Source: a virus. Taken from it: 40,656 bases of DNA. A program made the position numbers and the translations under genes. Shown piece by piece: positions 8,119 through 17,084 of this stretch (within the stretch, counting starts at the first letter, position 1; the number at the start of each line of letters is the position of its first letter). Location: positions 1 through 40,656 of the IMG/VR virus record IMGVR_UViG_3300044617_000810. The stretch is one strand, 5' to 3'. A model generated the notes under the pieces. The model made no database searches. It worked only from the letters and a program-made list of their open reading frames with translations, and was not told where the DNA came from.

Positions 8119-8414
8119 TGGAATATTTTCAAGTAAATAAAGACTCGGTAACAGGTGAGGAAACAATCCGACCGTTTACAGAAGATGAAATTGCTGAACA
8201 CAAGAGACTTGAGCGTGAGGTTTTGCTCTGGTCCCTTCGTGAAAGGCGAAATCAACTCCTTGCGGAAAGCGACAGCTTCACACTTCCAGACCGTTGGAAC
8301 TCTTTATCTGACGAAAAGAAATCGGAATGGACAGCATACCGACAGGCTCTTCGCGACATGCCCCAGAACACAACTGATCTCTATAACCCGGAATGGCCTG
8401 TCAAGCCGGTATAG
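8118..8414 (+). CDS. Tail fibre assembly chaperone-like protein
   Basis: A 98-residue protein with RERRNQLLAESDSFTLPDRW and WTAYRQALRDMPQ, ending WPVKPV. This matches the phage tail assembly chaperone family (Phage_tail_APC-like), whose members help fold or trim fibres and usually sit immediately downstream of them. It starts inside the fibre's stop (TAATG), so expression is coupled. Codon use is AT-rich like the fibre's C-terminal part, consistent with the two moving together. Confidence 0.8.
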   Translation: MEYFQVNKDSVTGEETIRPFTEDEIAEHKRLEREVLLWSLRERRNQLLAESDSFTLPDRWNSLSDEKKSEWTAYRQALRDMPQNTTDLYNPEWPVKPV

Positions 8415-8442
8415 CACGGAATAAACGCAGGAGCGTCTCTGA

Positions 8443-10170
8443 ATGACCTTCATGCCAATCAAACTACCGCCGGGGATCGTCAGGGGAGCAAACCCTGACG
8501 ATGCGGTTGGTCGCTGGTTTGACGCGAGCTTGGTAAGGTGGCGTGACGGTGTGATGGAGCCAGTAGGTGGCTGGGCCAAGGTGACTTCGTCTGCATTGGG
8601 ATCGAAGGTCAGAAAGATCCATCAGTGGCGTTTGAACAACAATCTGCTCATGTCTCTGTATGGTGCTGATGAGAACCTGTACTCCGACAATGTCGGTACA
8701 ATTACAGATGTTGCGCCAACTGACATTGTAAATCTGAACAGTGGCGTCACGTCTGCCGGATATGGTGCGTCAACCTACAACACCGGCACATACGGAACCG
8801 CCAGAACCGGCGCCACAACCCTGCCACCAAACAATCCGGCATGGACGTTTGCCAATTGGGGCGAAGATGTTCTGGCTGTCTCCAGCGCAGACGGACGTCT
8901 TCTATACTTCGATGCGTCATCGCCATCGACCGATTGCGTTCCTGTTGGTGTCTACTCGGTGTCCACGATCAGCAGGACGTCGAATGTTACGACGATCGTG
9001 ACGTCTACGCCGCACAACCTATCGACTGGCAACACAGTCAACGTAACTGGCGTCACGGATACATCATTTAACGTCACTGGCGTGTCAGTCACAGTCACCA
9101 ACACGACGACATTTACCTACTCAAATTCTGGTTCGAACGGCTCATCCAGTGGCGGCAAAGTAAGAGATTTGTCGGTTCCGACAACAAACCGTGCGGTGGT
9201 TGTCACGCCAGAGCGTCATGTCGTCCTGCTGCAAGCCGGCGGCGAGTCGAGGCGTGTAGCCTGGTCAAGCCGTGAGGATCATACGGACTGGAATTTCTCG
9301 TCCACCACAAATACCGCAGGATACATTGACCTGACATCAGAGACGCCACTTCAGGCGGCAGTGTCAGTTCGTGAGGGAACGCTTATCTGGTCGGCAAACA
9401 GGCTGTTCCTGATGCGCTATGTTGGCCTTCCATTCATCTATGGCACCGACGAACTGGGATCGACCGGACTGTACTCTCCAAATGCGTATGCCCAGTTCGA
9501 CGGCAAGTGCGCCTGGATGGATAACAGCGGGTTCATGGTTTATCAGGGCGGAAACATCCAGGCTCTGGAATGCCCGCTCAACGACTACATCTTCTCAGAC
9601 ATTGACACACTGTATGGCCCCAGAGTGTCGCACGCATGCGTCAATGGCGTGTTCAACGAGATCTGGTTCTTCTACCCATCGAGCGGAAATTCAGAGTGCA
9701 ACAGATATGTGATCTGGAACTGGGTTGAGAACTGGTGGTCAATGGGGTCGCTTGCGCGGACTGCAGCATTCCCGGCAGGTGTCCAGGGTCGCCCGATCAT
9801 GTCTGGCACAGACAATCACATCTACCAGCACGAAAATGGCTTCACGACATACCAAGGTCTGAGCGTGGCCAATAACATCTTCATTTCTTCTGGAACGATC
9901 AACATTCCAGGCGACGAGAATGTGGTCAACATCACTCAAGTTGTTCCGTCAAACGGCAACAACTATGCCCTGACGAACTACACTCTGCTGACGCGAATGA
10001 CGCCAAGCGGCTCAGAGCGCACGTTCGGACCATATAACAGCCGAAGCGACGGGTACGTTGACACCAGGGCGTCAGGCAGGGACGTTCGGATCAAGATTGC
10101 AGCGCGCGATGCTGGAGACTGGTCGATCGGGCGGTTGCGCATGAAAGTATCTGCGGGTGGCAGACGATGA
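8443..10170 (+). CDS. Large tail/virion structural protein (575 aa)
   Basis: Begins MTFMPIKLPPGIVRGANPDD; this opening with the following GRWFDASLVRWRDGVMEPVG is typical of a conserved podovirus structural protein encoded after the head-tail genes. Residues about 173-235 form an inserted Thr/Ser/Val beta module (STISRTSNVTTIVTSTPHNL followed by VNVTGVTDTSF), of a kind that recurs in phage virion proteins. The rest looks beta-rich with many aromatic residues. A beta-propeller or tail-nozzle role is possible but unproven. CAGGAG precedes the ATG by about ten bases. Confidence 0.75.
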   Translation: MTFMPIKLPPGIVRGANPDDAVGRWFDASLVRWRDGVMEPVGGWAKVTSSALGSKVRKIHQWRLNNNLLMSLYGADENLYSDNVGTITDVAPTDIVNLNSGVTSAGYGASTYNTGTYGTARTGATTLPPNNPAWTFANWGEDVLAVSSADGRLLYFDASSPSTDCVPVGVYSVSTISRTSNVTTIVTSTPHNLSTGNTVNVTGVTDTSFNVTGVSVTVTNTTTFTYSNSGSNGSSSGGKVRDLSVPTTNRAVVVTPERHVVLLQAGGESRRVAWSSREDHTDWNFSSTTNTAGYIDLTSETPLQAAVSVREGTLIWSANRLFLMRYVGLPFIYGTDELGSTGLYSPNAYAQFDGKCAWMDNSGFMVYQGGNIQALECPLNDYIFSDIDTLYGPRVSHACVNGVFNEIWFFYPSSGNSECNRYVIWNWVENWWSMGSLARTAAFPAGVQGRPIMSGTDNHIYQHENGFTTYQGLSVANNIFISSGTINIPGDENVVNITQVVPSNGNNYALTNYTLLTRMTPSGSERTFGPYNSRSDGYVDTRASGRDVRIKIAARDAGDWSIGRLRMKVSAGGRR

Positions 10171-10370
10171 ACATTCTGCTTCCACCACCCACCACTCCAC
10201 TAGGAACGATATTGGACACGATACGACGGGCCTTGATCCCCGCCATCTCACAAGATGAGGCGGCGACGCGAGTGCTTCTTCGTTCACCCAATGGCACAGT
10301 TTATTCAGTGACGGTTGATGATGCCGGCACGCTGTCCACTGCGGTGAATGATGGCAAAACTAGGCTCTGA
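10167..10370 (+). CDS. Small hypothetical protein (67 aa)
   Basis: A short protein beginning MNILLPPPTTPLGTILDTIR, with a possible beta-hairpin (LLRSPNGTVYSVTVDDAGTL). The ATG overlaps the preceding stop as ATGA, and the 3' end overlaps the next gene by 23 bases. Both support genuine translation in this compact operon. No family is recognised; its place among tail and internal virion genes suggests a minor structural part. Confidence 0.6.
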   Translation: MNILLPPPTTPLGTILDTIRRALIPAISQDEAATRVLLRSPNGTVYSVTVDDAGTLSTAVNDGKTRL

Positions 10371-10716
10371 CGAACTCAAGCGCAGACTGAAACGGGCTCT
10401 TGGCGTGGCTGGAAACACCCACGGCCCTGAAGACGTTGCCTCGGCAGTAAGCCAAGGCAGAATGCAGGCGTGGACGAATGGCGACAGCCTGGTCGTCACA
10501 GAGGTGCTGCAATACCCGCGTGGCAGCGCGCTCAACGTCTTCTTGGCAGTCGGTAACATCAATGAAGTGATGGCAATGCAGCCGTCCATTGAGGCGTTTG
10601 GCCGCCAGCATGGATGCAAGGCATTGCGCATGGAAGGTCGCAAGGGCTGGTCCCGCGTTCTTCCCGAATTTGGCTGGAAGGCCGATCCAAAAGTTATTTA
10701 CGAAAGGGCTCTCTGA
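10348..10716 (+). CDS. GNAT-fold-like conserved podovirus protein (122 aa)
   Basis: Contains MQAWTNGDSLVVTEVLQYPR, then LNVFLAVGNINEVMAM and CKALRMEGRKGWSRVLPEFG. This pattern belongs to a family of small podovirus proteins that often lies before internal virion genes and is sometimes labelled acetyltransferase-like. I cannot see a clear acetyl-CoA loop, so enzymatic activity is doubtful. It overlaps its upstream neighbour by 23 bases, and its stop overlaps the next ATG (TGATG at 10714-10718). Confidence 0.7.
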   Translation: MMAKLGSDELKRRLKRALGVAGNTHGPEDVASAVSQGRMQAWTNGDSLVVTEVLQYPRGSALNVFLAVGNINEVMAMQPSIEAFGRQHGCKALRMEGRKGWSRVLPEFGWKADPKVIYERAL

Positions 10717-12224
10717 TGGGCAAGTCATCTGGAAACCAGAAGGTCACTCAGGAGACAAAACTTCCTGCGTGGTATGAAACCGCCGCCAAGGATGTCATCA
10801 AAGACGCCGGGACGACGGCTGACAATCTGGCTCAGCCATATCAGGGCAATACTGTTGCCGGCCTTGACCCCCTGCAGACGCAGGCGATCAATCTGACCGG
10901 GCAGAATATCGGCGCAACAAACCCGGCCTTTTCTCAGGCGCAGGGCGGTGCCACCGCCGCCATGAACTACAATCCGCAGATGGTAGGCAATGGCTACAAC
11001 GCCATGATGTTGGGCGCCAACTACAGCCCTCAGAATGTCGCTGCCGGTAGCCAACAGTATGGATACCAACCAGAGCGGGTCGGGTTTGGTCAGCAGGAAT
11101 ATGGCTATAATCCGACGAGTGTCTTCAGCGGCAGCCAGAGTTACAATTTCAACCCACTTGAGGTGTCTGGCGGTTCTTTCCTGACTGGCGACATGTCACG
11201 TTACATGAACCCCTATATCGACAATGTTGAGCAGGCCGCGCTGCGCAACATGCAGCAGGGATACGAGCAGGGGCTCAACACCATTGCCGATCGGGCGATT
11301 GGCGCAGGAGCCTTTGGCAGCTCGCGGCAGGGCGTAATGGAAGGAACTGCCGCTGCAGAGTTCGCGCGACAGTATGGCGACCTGTCGGCCAACCTCAGAA
11401 GCCAGGCATACAACGCTGCGACCGATCTGGCTGGTCAGGATCTCAGCCGCGGCATGCAGGCCCAGCTTGCCAATCAGCAGGCCGGAATGGGCAATGCCCA
11501 GTTCGGAGCCAATTTGGGCATGCAGAACATTGCCAACAATCTGCAGGCGCAGCAGTTCAACGCCACGCAGGGACTGGATAACGCCCAGTTCGGCGCCAAC
11601 CTTGGTTTTCAGGGTCAGCAGCAAGCCATGCAGGCGGCACTGGCTAACCAGCAGGCTGGCATGTCGAACGCCCAGTTTGGTGCCAATCTTGGCATGCAGA
11701 ACATTGAAAATGCCTTGCAGGCGGCCTTGGCCAACCAGCAGACCGGCTTGCAGGGGGCTCAGCTCAACCAGCAGGCCATGCTGGCCAATCAGGACGCTCT
11801 GTATAACCAGTACGCACTGCAGCAGCAGGCTCAGCTTGCCAACCAGAATGCTGGCCTGCAGGGCGCTCAGCTCAACCTGCAGGGATCACAATCCCTTGGT
11901 GATCTCGCCACCGCCGGACAGAACGCCTACCTGCAGTCGCTTCAGTCTGCACTGGCAGCCGGCCAGATCAATCAGGACCAGGCACAGGCCATGCTGGCGC
12001 AGCAGGCAGCCCAATATGACGCCATGCGGAATTACCCGCTGGAGCAGCTGAACATCAATCTGGCTGCCCTTGGTGGGACGCAGGTGCCAACCTCTACGAC
12101 GACCACCCGGCCAACGTCAGGGAACTGGCTGACGGGTGCGGCTGGCGGCGCCTTGGCGGGTGCGCCAATGGGTATACCTGGAATGATCGCTGGCGGCCTG
12201 CTCGGCGGACTGGCGAGCCGCTAA
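10716..12224 (+). CDS. Gln/Asn/Ala-rich internal virion (ejection) protein
   Basis: A 502-residue protein starting MGKSSGNQKVTQETKLPAWY. The start is the ATG overlapping the previous stop; an in-frame start about 100 bases upstream would lie wholly inside the preceding gene. Residues about 245-420 are repeats around NAQFGANLGMQNI and ALANQQAG, suggesting long helices. The C-terminal 34 residues form a Gly-zipper hydrophobic hairpin (GAAGGALAGAPMGIPGMIAG), typical of proteins that insert in a membrane during DNA ejection. The transglycosylase gene follows two bases later. The function is inferred from composition and position. Confidence 0.72.
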   Translation: MGKSSGNQKVTQETKLPAWYETAAKDVIKDAGTTADNLAQPYQGNTVAGLDPLQTQAINLTGQNIGATNPAFSQAQGGATAAMNYNPQMVGNGYNAMMLGANYSPQNVAAGSQQYGYQPERVGFGQQEYGYNPTSVFSGSQSYNFNPLEVSGGSFLTGDMSRYMNPYIDNVEQAALRNMQQGYEQGLNTIADRAIGAGAFGSSRQGVMEGTAAAEFARQYGDLSANLRSQAYNAATDLAGQDLSRGMQAQLANQQAGMGNAQFGANLGMQNIANNLQAQQFNATQGLDNAQFGANLGFQGQQQAMQAALANQQAGMSNAQFGANLGMQNIENALQAALANQQTGLQGAQLNQQAMLANQDALYNQYALQQQAQLANQNAGLQGAQLNLQGSQSLGDLATAGQNAYLQSLQSALAAGQINQDQAQAMLAQQAAQYDAMRNYPLEQLNINLAALGGTQVPTSTTTTRPTSGNWLTGAAGGALAGAPMGIPGMIAGGLLGGLASR

Positions 12225-12225
12225 A

Positions 12226-12825
12226 ATGATGCCATCAGTCGCAGAAATGGAAGCTTACATCCGCCAAGCCGCACTTGCGCGTGGCATTGACCCTGATGTG
12301 GCAGTCCGGGTCGCCAGGACGGAAGGCTTGGGCGATGGCATTTGGCAAAGCAATGTGACCCTGGATTATGGCCGTGAGCAGTCTTACGGGCCATTCCAGC
12401 TGCATGTAGCGCCAGCTGGCCGCTCTCCTGGCCTTGGCAACGCCTTTATGGAGCAGACCGGCCTTGATCCCTCGGACCCCAGCACATGGCGCCAGGGCGT
12501 CGATTTCGCCTTGGAGAACGCTGCCAAGGGCGGCTGGTCGCCGTGGATGGGTGCTGCCAAGGCTGGCATCACCGGCATGGACGGCATTGGCGTGCGCGAC
12601 GATCGAGGTGGTTCCTATAATTCTGGATACGGCAGCTCCGCTCCGTCAATGCAGACGCCAGGTCTGTTGGACGCATCCATCGACGTGAACTCACTCAGCA
12701 AGATGGGTCTGAAGGCGCTGCAAAACGATCAGGCCGACGATCAGGAAAATGAAGAAGACCGCATCAGTGCGGTCGTGTTGCAGCCCTTGCGCCGCATCCA
12801 GCTTGGGAAAGGATTACTCGGATGA
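12226..12825 (+). CDS. Virion lytic transglycosylase-like internal protein
   Basis: A 199-residue protein with AAYIRQAALARGIDPD-like opening and VAVRVARTEG (Glu33 as probable catalytic acid), then SYGPFQLHV and ALENAAKGGWSPWMGA, as in lysozyme-fold transglycosylases carried inside podovirus virions. It would open peptidoglycan locally during infection. There is no signal peptide, which fits delivery with the virion. Tandem ATGs occur at 12226 and 12229. The end overlaps the next gene by four bases (ATGA). Confidence 0.75.
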   Translation: MMPSVAEMEAYIRQAALARGIDPDVAVRVARTEGLGDGIWQSNVTLDYGREQSYGPFQLHVAPAGRSPGLGNAFMEQTGLDPSDPSTWRQGVDFALENAAKGGWSPWMGAAKAGITGMDGIGVRDDRGGSYNSGYGSSAPSMQTPGLLDASIDVNSLSKMGLKALQNDQADDQENEEDRISAVVLQPLRRIQLGKGLLG

Positions 12826-14147
12826 GCTTTCTTGACACACTGAAGAGCCTTGGCCTCTGGCAGGGACAGCAGCCGCAGGCACAACAGAACCCATACGGTC
12901 TTGATCCTGCCTTGATGCAGCAGGCGCGTTTGCAATCTCTTGGCAACATCGGCAGCCAGATCATGGCGATGTCGGCTCAGATGACGCCAGACCAGCGCGC
13001 CCGCATGATGGCCAACGCTGACTTCTCAGGTGGATACCAGACGAACCTCTATAACGCGGCGCAGATGCAAATGCTCTCGCAGGCGCAGAAACAGAAACAA
13101 ATCGAGGCTACGCGAGCAGAAGAAGCCCGTGTTTCCATCGCCAATATGATCAAGAAAACGCCACCTAGCCGGCTACGTGATGCGGCAATGTTCTTTTTCC
13201 AGTCTGGCGACTACGACAAAGCTGGTGAGTTGCTCTGGAAGCGCGAGCGGCGTTTCGATCCAATGACTGGTGGTGAGATTGAGGTGAACGCATTGGGTGA
13301 GCCAATTGGCTCTGTACAGGACAGCGTGAACGCAGGACAGCCGCAAATTGTTCAAACATCATCTTCTGCAGCTCCATCAACTGACGCACCTACAACAACT
13401 GCTGTTGGTGGTGATGTTGATCAGCTCACTAGGAATTGGCGATCACTTCTTGGCGATCCAACATTAACGCCATTGGAAGCTCGCACAATCGCATCGCAAG
13501 GAAGTCAGAAGGGTGCCTACGACACTTATCAGGAAATACTCAAAAAGCGCGACGACAAAGAAAAAGCAAACCTTGATGCCTTAAACAAAGATGAGGATCA
13601 GTCACGTCAGCTTACCAAAGATCAAGCTGAAATGGCAAACACCGTGCTTGATGATCGTCGTGCGCAGATGGAATTGCCACAGCGCGTAGTAGATTTTGCC
13701 CAGAGTATTGAAGATACGCTTCAAATGGGAGATCCGACTTCAATGCGCGCACTTGCTACGCAGGTGCTGTTTGCCAAGGTTCTTGATCCCGGTTCAGCGT
13801 TCATGACTGGAGAAGCTGATTTGCAGCAGTCGGCGGCCTCTTGGTCGCAGAGGGTTGGGCGTTTTCTTAGCAGCACAACTGAAGGCACGCCACTTCCGGC
13901 TGAACTTGTATTAGAGATGCGTGACATAGCAAGACAACTTGGAAGAAGATCGCTCGCCAAACTAGAAGCTATCGACAAACAGGCAAAAACAAGAGCCCGT
14001 GCTTCTAATCTTAGCGACGAGCTACTTGGAGGCCAGTTTCCGTTGCGATGGAACAGGTTTGCTGATCCGGGGCTTGATGAAACTGGCACATCACGCCGTG
14101 AGCCGCCTGCGCAAGTACTCAATGACATTGAAAATTACGGAGGCTGA
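12822..14147 (+). CDS. Putative internal virion protein (441 aa)
   Basis: A mostly helical protein, Gln/Ala/Met-rich at the N-terminus (MSFLDTLKSLGLWQGQQPQA), with a Ser/Thr-rich linker about residues 170-190 and a long helical C-terminal half containing DEDQSRQLTKDQAEMANTVL. No enzymatic motif is recognised. ATGA overlap with the transglycosylase and a two-base gap to the next large gene place it in the ejection-protein block. DNA from about 13.1 kb is more AT-rich than the surrounding structural genes. Confidence 0.65.
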   Translation: MSFLDTLKSLGLWQGQQPQAQQNPYGLDPALMQQARLQSLGNIGSQIMAMSAQMTPDQRARMMANADFSGGYQTNLYNAAQMQMLSQAQKQKQIEATRAEEARVSIANMIKKTPPSRLRDAAMFFFQSGDYDKAGELLWKRERRFDPMTGGEIEVNALGEPIGSVQDSVNAGQPQIVQTSSSAAPSTDAPTTTAVGGDVDQLTRNWRSLLGDPTLTPLEARTIASQGSQKGAYDTYQEILKKRDDKEKANLDALNKDEDQSRQLTKDQAEMANTVLDDRRAQMELPQRVVDFAQSIEDTLQMGDPTSMRALATQVLFAKVLDPGSAFMTGEADLQQSAASWSQRVGRFLSSTTEGTPLPAELVLEMRDIARQLGRRSLAKLEAIDKQAKTRARASNLSDELLGGQFPLRWNRFADPGLDETGTSRREPPAQVLNDIENYGG

Positions 14148-14149
14148 TT

Positions 14150-15919
14150 ATGGCCGACCTTGCAAAGATCCAGCGCGCGATTGCTAATGCTAAAGCAAAT
14201 GGCGACCTTGCCGCTGCAAGCCGCATGGAGGCTTATCTTTCCCAGCTTCAATCAAATCCTCCGCCTGGAGTGGTCGGACGTGATTGGGACACAGTCGCAA
14301 GCCAAGCGGCTAAAAATTTTGGTCCAAGCCTTTACAATTACGGTAGTGACATGGTGACGGCAGTCACCAACCCCATTGATACAATAGGAACATTAGGCGA
14401 TCTTGGTGCTGGTGCGCTCAGAGAGGGTGCAAAGGCAGTATTGCCAACGCCTGTTTTCGACACGCTTGATAGCATTGGTAATCAACAGGCCGGCAAACGT
14501 GCATCAGCAGTCGCGAATGCTGTCGGCGGTCATTACAAAGGCCGATATGGCTCTTGGGAAGGCTTCAAACAAGGTATTGCTGAAGATCCTGTTGGCGTCA
14601 TGTCAGACCTCTCATTGCCCGTTACTGGTGCAGGTGGACTTGTCGCACGTACTGGAGGCGTTACTGGGAAGATTGGTCGTTTTGCTCAAGTGGCTGGCGA
14701 CATGCTGGACCCTGTTTCGGCAGCTATCCGGTCTGGTCGCGCTGGCGGTAGGGCTGTCAGTTCAATTGCAGGATATGCGTCAGGAATGGGAGACGAACCT
14801 GCCAGATCAATATTCAATGCTCGCCGTGCAGGTGGACCACAAGCAGAAGCCGCTAACCGTGGGATGAGATCGCCGCCTCGCGACGAATTGGCCGATGAGG
14901 CATTTGCCAAAATGGACGTTCGCCGCCGGCAGGCGCAAGCGGATTATCAAAATGAAATTGCCGCAACTCATGGAAGTAACGCTCGCATAAACTGGAACAA
15001 TATCTTTCGATCAATCCATGACACTCTTCGCAGCAATATGACGGTGCGTGGAAATCGCTTTTATGGCGGACCTTCCGGAAGGAAGATGATGCAGGATGTA
15101 TTATCAACAGTGCAGGAATACGTCGCAGATCCGGCACTACATAATCTTGAAGGATTAGATGCTCTGAAAAAGGAGCTTTCGCTCTTGCAGGAGCCAATTG
15201 GTGCTCAACCGGCAAAGGGAGCTGAAAATTCAAACAGACTGGTAAGTGAAGTTATTGACGGAGTGAAAGACGAGATAATTCGTCTTGAGCCAAGCTACGC
15301 AACGGCGTCAGAGAATTATCAAGTCTGGAAGGAGTTGCAAGGAGAGCTGCGTAAAGCGTTATCGTTGAACGACAAGGCTGCTGCTGACACTGTGATGCGC
15401 AAGCTACAAAGCACAATGCGCAATAATGTTCAGACAAACTATGGTAGCCGCACGCAACTGCTTGATGAGTTGGATAGCGTATCCGCTCCATCTCGGCCAG
15501 GGCGTCCTGAGCTGCACGCTGGTACACTTCGTGCTGAATTAGCTGGGCAAGCAGCAAACACATGGATGCCGCGGGGCATAGCCAGAAGCGGTGGAGCTTT
15601 TGCAATACCAGCTGGCATTGCGGCAGCGTCAGGTGTTTTGGTTAACAACCCTGGATACGCAGCTTTGGCTGCGCCATTTATTCCAATGGCATCACCACGA
15701 TTGGTTGGTGAAGTGGCAGGTCTTCTTGGTAGCGGTGCGCGTGTTGTCGATGATGCTGCTGCTGCTAGCCCCGAAATTGCTAGGGCAGCTCGCGCAGCAA
15801 CAGGACGGGTTGGGCGACAGGTAAATAGGCAGATAGGTCAGGCTGTAAATGAACGCGAAGGCATCATTCAAGATGCCAACGGCGTTTGGTACGACATCAA
15901 CGGCAATATCGTGCAGTGA
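14150..15919 (+). CDS. Large putative DNA-ejection protein (589 aa)
   Basis: Begins MADLAKIQRAIANAKANGDL, followed by a long Ala/Gly-rich helical region with NPIDTIGTLGDLGAGALREG and a Gly-rich loop. Basic helices follow, then a hydrophobic stretch near residues 480-535 (GIARSGGAFAIPAGIAAASG) and an ending DANGVWYDINGNIVQ. The mix of amphipathic helices and membrane-seeking segments fits podovirus ejection proteins. No catalytic motif is visible. AT-rich codon use continues from the previous gene, as if the two were acquired together. Confidence 0.65.
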   Translation: MADLAKIQRAIANAKANGDLAAASRMEAYLSQLQSNPPPGVVGRDWDTVASQAAKNFGPSLYNYGSDMVTAVTNPIDTIGTLGDLGAGALREGAKAVLPTPVFDTLDSIGNQQAGKRASAVANAVGGHYKGRYGSWEGFKQGIAEDPVGVMSDLSLPVTGAGGLVARTGGVTGKIGRFAQVAGDMLDPVSAAIRSGRAGGRAVSSIAGYASGMGDEPARSIFNARRAGGPQAEAANRGMRSPPRDELADEAFAKMDVRRRQAQADYQNEIAATHGSNARINWNNIFRSIHDTLRSNMTVRGNRFYGGPSGRKMMQDVLSTVQEYVADPALHNLEGLDALKKELSLLQEPIGAQPAKGAENSNRLVSEVIDGVKDEIIRLEPSYATASENYQVWKELQGELRKALSLNDKAAADTVMRKLQSTMRNNVQTNYGSRTQLLDELDSVSAPSRPGRPELHAGTLRAELAGQAANTWMPRGIARSGGAFAIPAGIAAASGVLVNNPGYAALAAPFIPMASPRLVGEVAGLLGSGARVVDDAAAASPEIARAARAATGRVGRQVNRQIGQAVNEREGIIQDANGVWYDINGNIVQ

Positions 15920-15928
15920 GGCTGAACC

Positions 15929-16171
15929 ATGATCGATGACCAGATGCTGAAAATGCTCGGCGCAATCATGCAGTGGATCGTAATGCCAGTTTCAGCATTC
16001 GTGTGGGTGATCTACCGGCAGCAGCAGAAGCACGACACGGCGATCGCGGTATTGCAGGCACAAACCGAAACAGCCCGCGAGGCGCATGATCGTGAGATCA
16101 AGGAAATACGCGAAACCAGCCGCGCCATCATGAAGAAACTGGACAGCATCGAAGAGGCGTTGAGAAAATGA
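15929..16171 (+). CDS. Membrane-anchored coiled-coil lysis protein (holin/XhlA-like)
   Basis: An 80-residue protein with one N-terminal hydrophobic segment (about residues 9-27, including IMQWIVMPVSAFVWVIY) and a charged C-terminal coiled coil (EIKEIRETSRAIMKKLDSIE). This one-helix plus coiled-coil plan is shared by haemolysin XhlA-type phage lysis proteins. It directly precedes the endolysin segment and ends in an ATGA overlap with the next small gene. It could be a holin partner or a spanin-like part; the exact role is unproven. Confidence 0.65.
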   Translation: MIDDQMLKMLGAIMQWIVMPVSAFVWVIYRQQQKHDTAIAVLQAQTETAREAHDREIKEIRETSRAIMKKLDSIEEALRK

Positions 16172-16284
16172 AAAAGACCGGCAACGGCAACGTCAAGCCG
16201 TGGCGCAGGAAGATCGTGCGCCGTCGCAGGGCGCACCCGCTGAACCACCAGAAGAAGCTAGGGCCGAAGGAGCAGCACGCATGA
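16168..16284 (+). CDS. Very basic 38-aa protein coupled to the endolysin
   Basis: The frame has 38 codons and about 15 Lys/Arg (including KPWRRKIVRRRRAHP). It starts at an ATGA overlap with the previous gene (16168) and stops at an ATGA overlap with the endolysin (16281). Two exact coupling junctions in so short a frame make chance less likely. No family is recognised. It could be a real peptide or a translational bridge that carries ribosomes to the endolysin start. Confidence 0.5.
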   Translation: MKKTGNGNVKPWRRKIVRRRRAHPLNHQKKLGPKEQHA

Positions 16285-16667
16285 AGCTGTCGGCTAGTTC
16301 ACTCGCTAAGCTGAAAGGCGTCCATCCTGACCTGGTGCGCGTCATTAAGAAGGCAGCCGAGATCACCAAGGTGGAGTTCGCCGTGATCGAAGGTCTGCGG
16401 ACGCTGGAGCGCCAGAAGCAGCTGGTTGCTGCTGGCGCCAGCAAGACACTTAAATCGCGACACCTCACCGGCCACGCGGTCGATGTCGTGCCGTTGGTGG
16501 ATGGCAAGATCCGGTGGGACTGGCCTCTCTACCACATGCTCGCGCCGTTCATCCAAGCTGCCGCGCGAGCTGTTGATCCTCCCGTGCCTATCGAATGGGG
16601 TGGCCTCTGGACGAGTTTTCCAGACGGGCCGCACTGGCAGCTGCCTCGAAGAAAACCCTACATTTAA
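16281..16667 (+). CDS. Endolysin, peptidase M15 (L-alanyl-D-glutamate type)
   Basis: A 128-residue enzyme that would cut the peptide stem of peptidoglycan at lysis. SRHLTGHAVDVV supplies the SxHxxGxAxD motif (His61 and Asp68), and DGPHWQL supplies the third zinc ligand (His118); EWGGLW precedes it as in T5-like endolysins. The length is normal for a single catalytic domain, with no signal peptide, so holins would release it. The ATG at 16281 overlaps the preceding stop. A longer frame exists upstream but would overlap the 38-codon gene entirely. Confidence 0.88.
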   Translation: MKLSASSLAKLKGVHPDLVRVIKKAAEITKVEFAVIEGLRTLERQKQLVAAGASKTLKSRHLTGHAVDVVPLVDGKIRWDWPLYHMLAPFIQAAARAVDPPVPIEWGGLWTSFPDGPHWQLPRRKPYI

Positions 16668-16676
16668 GGAAACACA

Positions 16677-16853
16677 ATGCTGAAAGGCTATCGGACCTAC
16701 ATTCTTGGCGCCGTAACGATCATTGGATCAGTCGCCGCATATTTGGTTGGCGACGCCAGCCTCTCTGAGACGATCAACCTTTGCGTGACTGCGGCAATGG
16801 GTATGTTCATTCGCAGCGGTGTCAATACTGCTGTCAAGAGCATTGCCAACTGA
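16677..16853 (+). CDS. Holin-like two-helix membrane protein (58 aa)
   Basis: Begins MLKGYRTYILGAVTIIGSVA and has two hydrophobic segments (about 7-24 and 30-44) separated by a short polar turn with Asp/Ser/Glu. This is the plan of small holin-like proteins in rhizobial phages. AAGGA lies six bases before the ATG. It follows the endolysin by nine bases, and its stop overlaps the next start (TGATG), placing it firmly in the lysis cassette. Confidence 0.75.
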   Translation: MLKGYRTYILGAVTIIGSVAAYLVGDASLSETINLCVTAAMGMFIRSGVNTAVKSIAN

Positions 16854-17083
16854 TGATGACAACCGACGCAGCACTGTTTGCTGTCGTGTTGCTCGGACTT
16901 TTTGCGGGCGGCTTCATGGTCGCCCGCAGCCCTACATTCTGGTTTGGTGTGGGGCAAGAAATCATCAAGTCAATGATCCCAATTCTCATGAAACGCATGC
17001 CGCCTGAAAAAGAGCAGGAGTGGCGCGACTGCATCCGACGAGGCGGTGAGTGGGATCACATCCGCAAAAAGTGCAAGAGGTAA
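16853..17083 (+). CDS. Single-span membrane protein of the lysis cassette
   Basis: A 76-residue protein with one hydrophobic helix near the N-terminus (LFAVVLLGLFAGGFMVA) and a basic cytoplasmic-type tail with WRDCIRRGGEWDHIRKKC. The paired Cys/Trp tail resembles small proteins next to holins in rhizobial phages (recalled). It may be a holin regulator or spanin subunit, but it lacks a lipobox. ATG at 16853 overlaps the holin stop; ATG at 16856 is an in-frame alternative. Confidence 0.65.
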   Translation: MMTTDAALFAVVLLGLFAGGFMVARSPTFWFGVGQEIIKSMIPILMKRMPPEKEQEWRDCIRRGGEWDHIRKKCKR

Positions 17084-17084
17084 C

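Noticed and set aside
11374-12051. 225-codon forward frame inside the Gln-rich ejection protein
   Set aside because: It is a register shift of repetitive Gln/Asn codons giving Ser/Arg/Pro/Cys-rich sequence, with no ribosome site.
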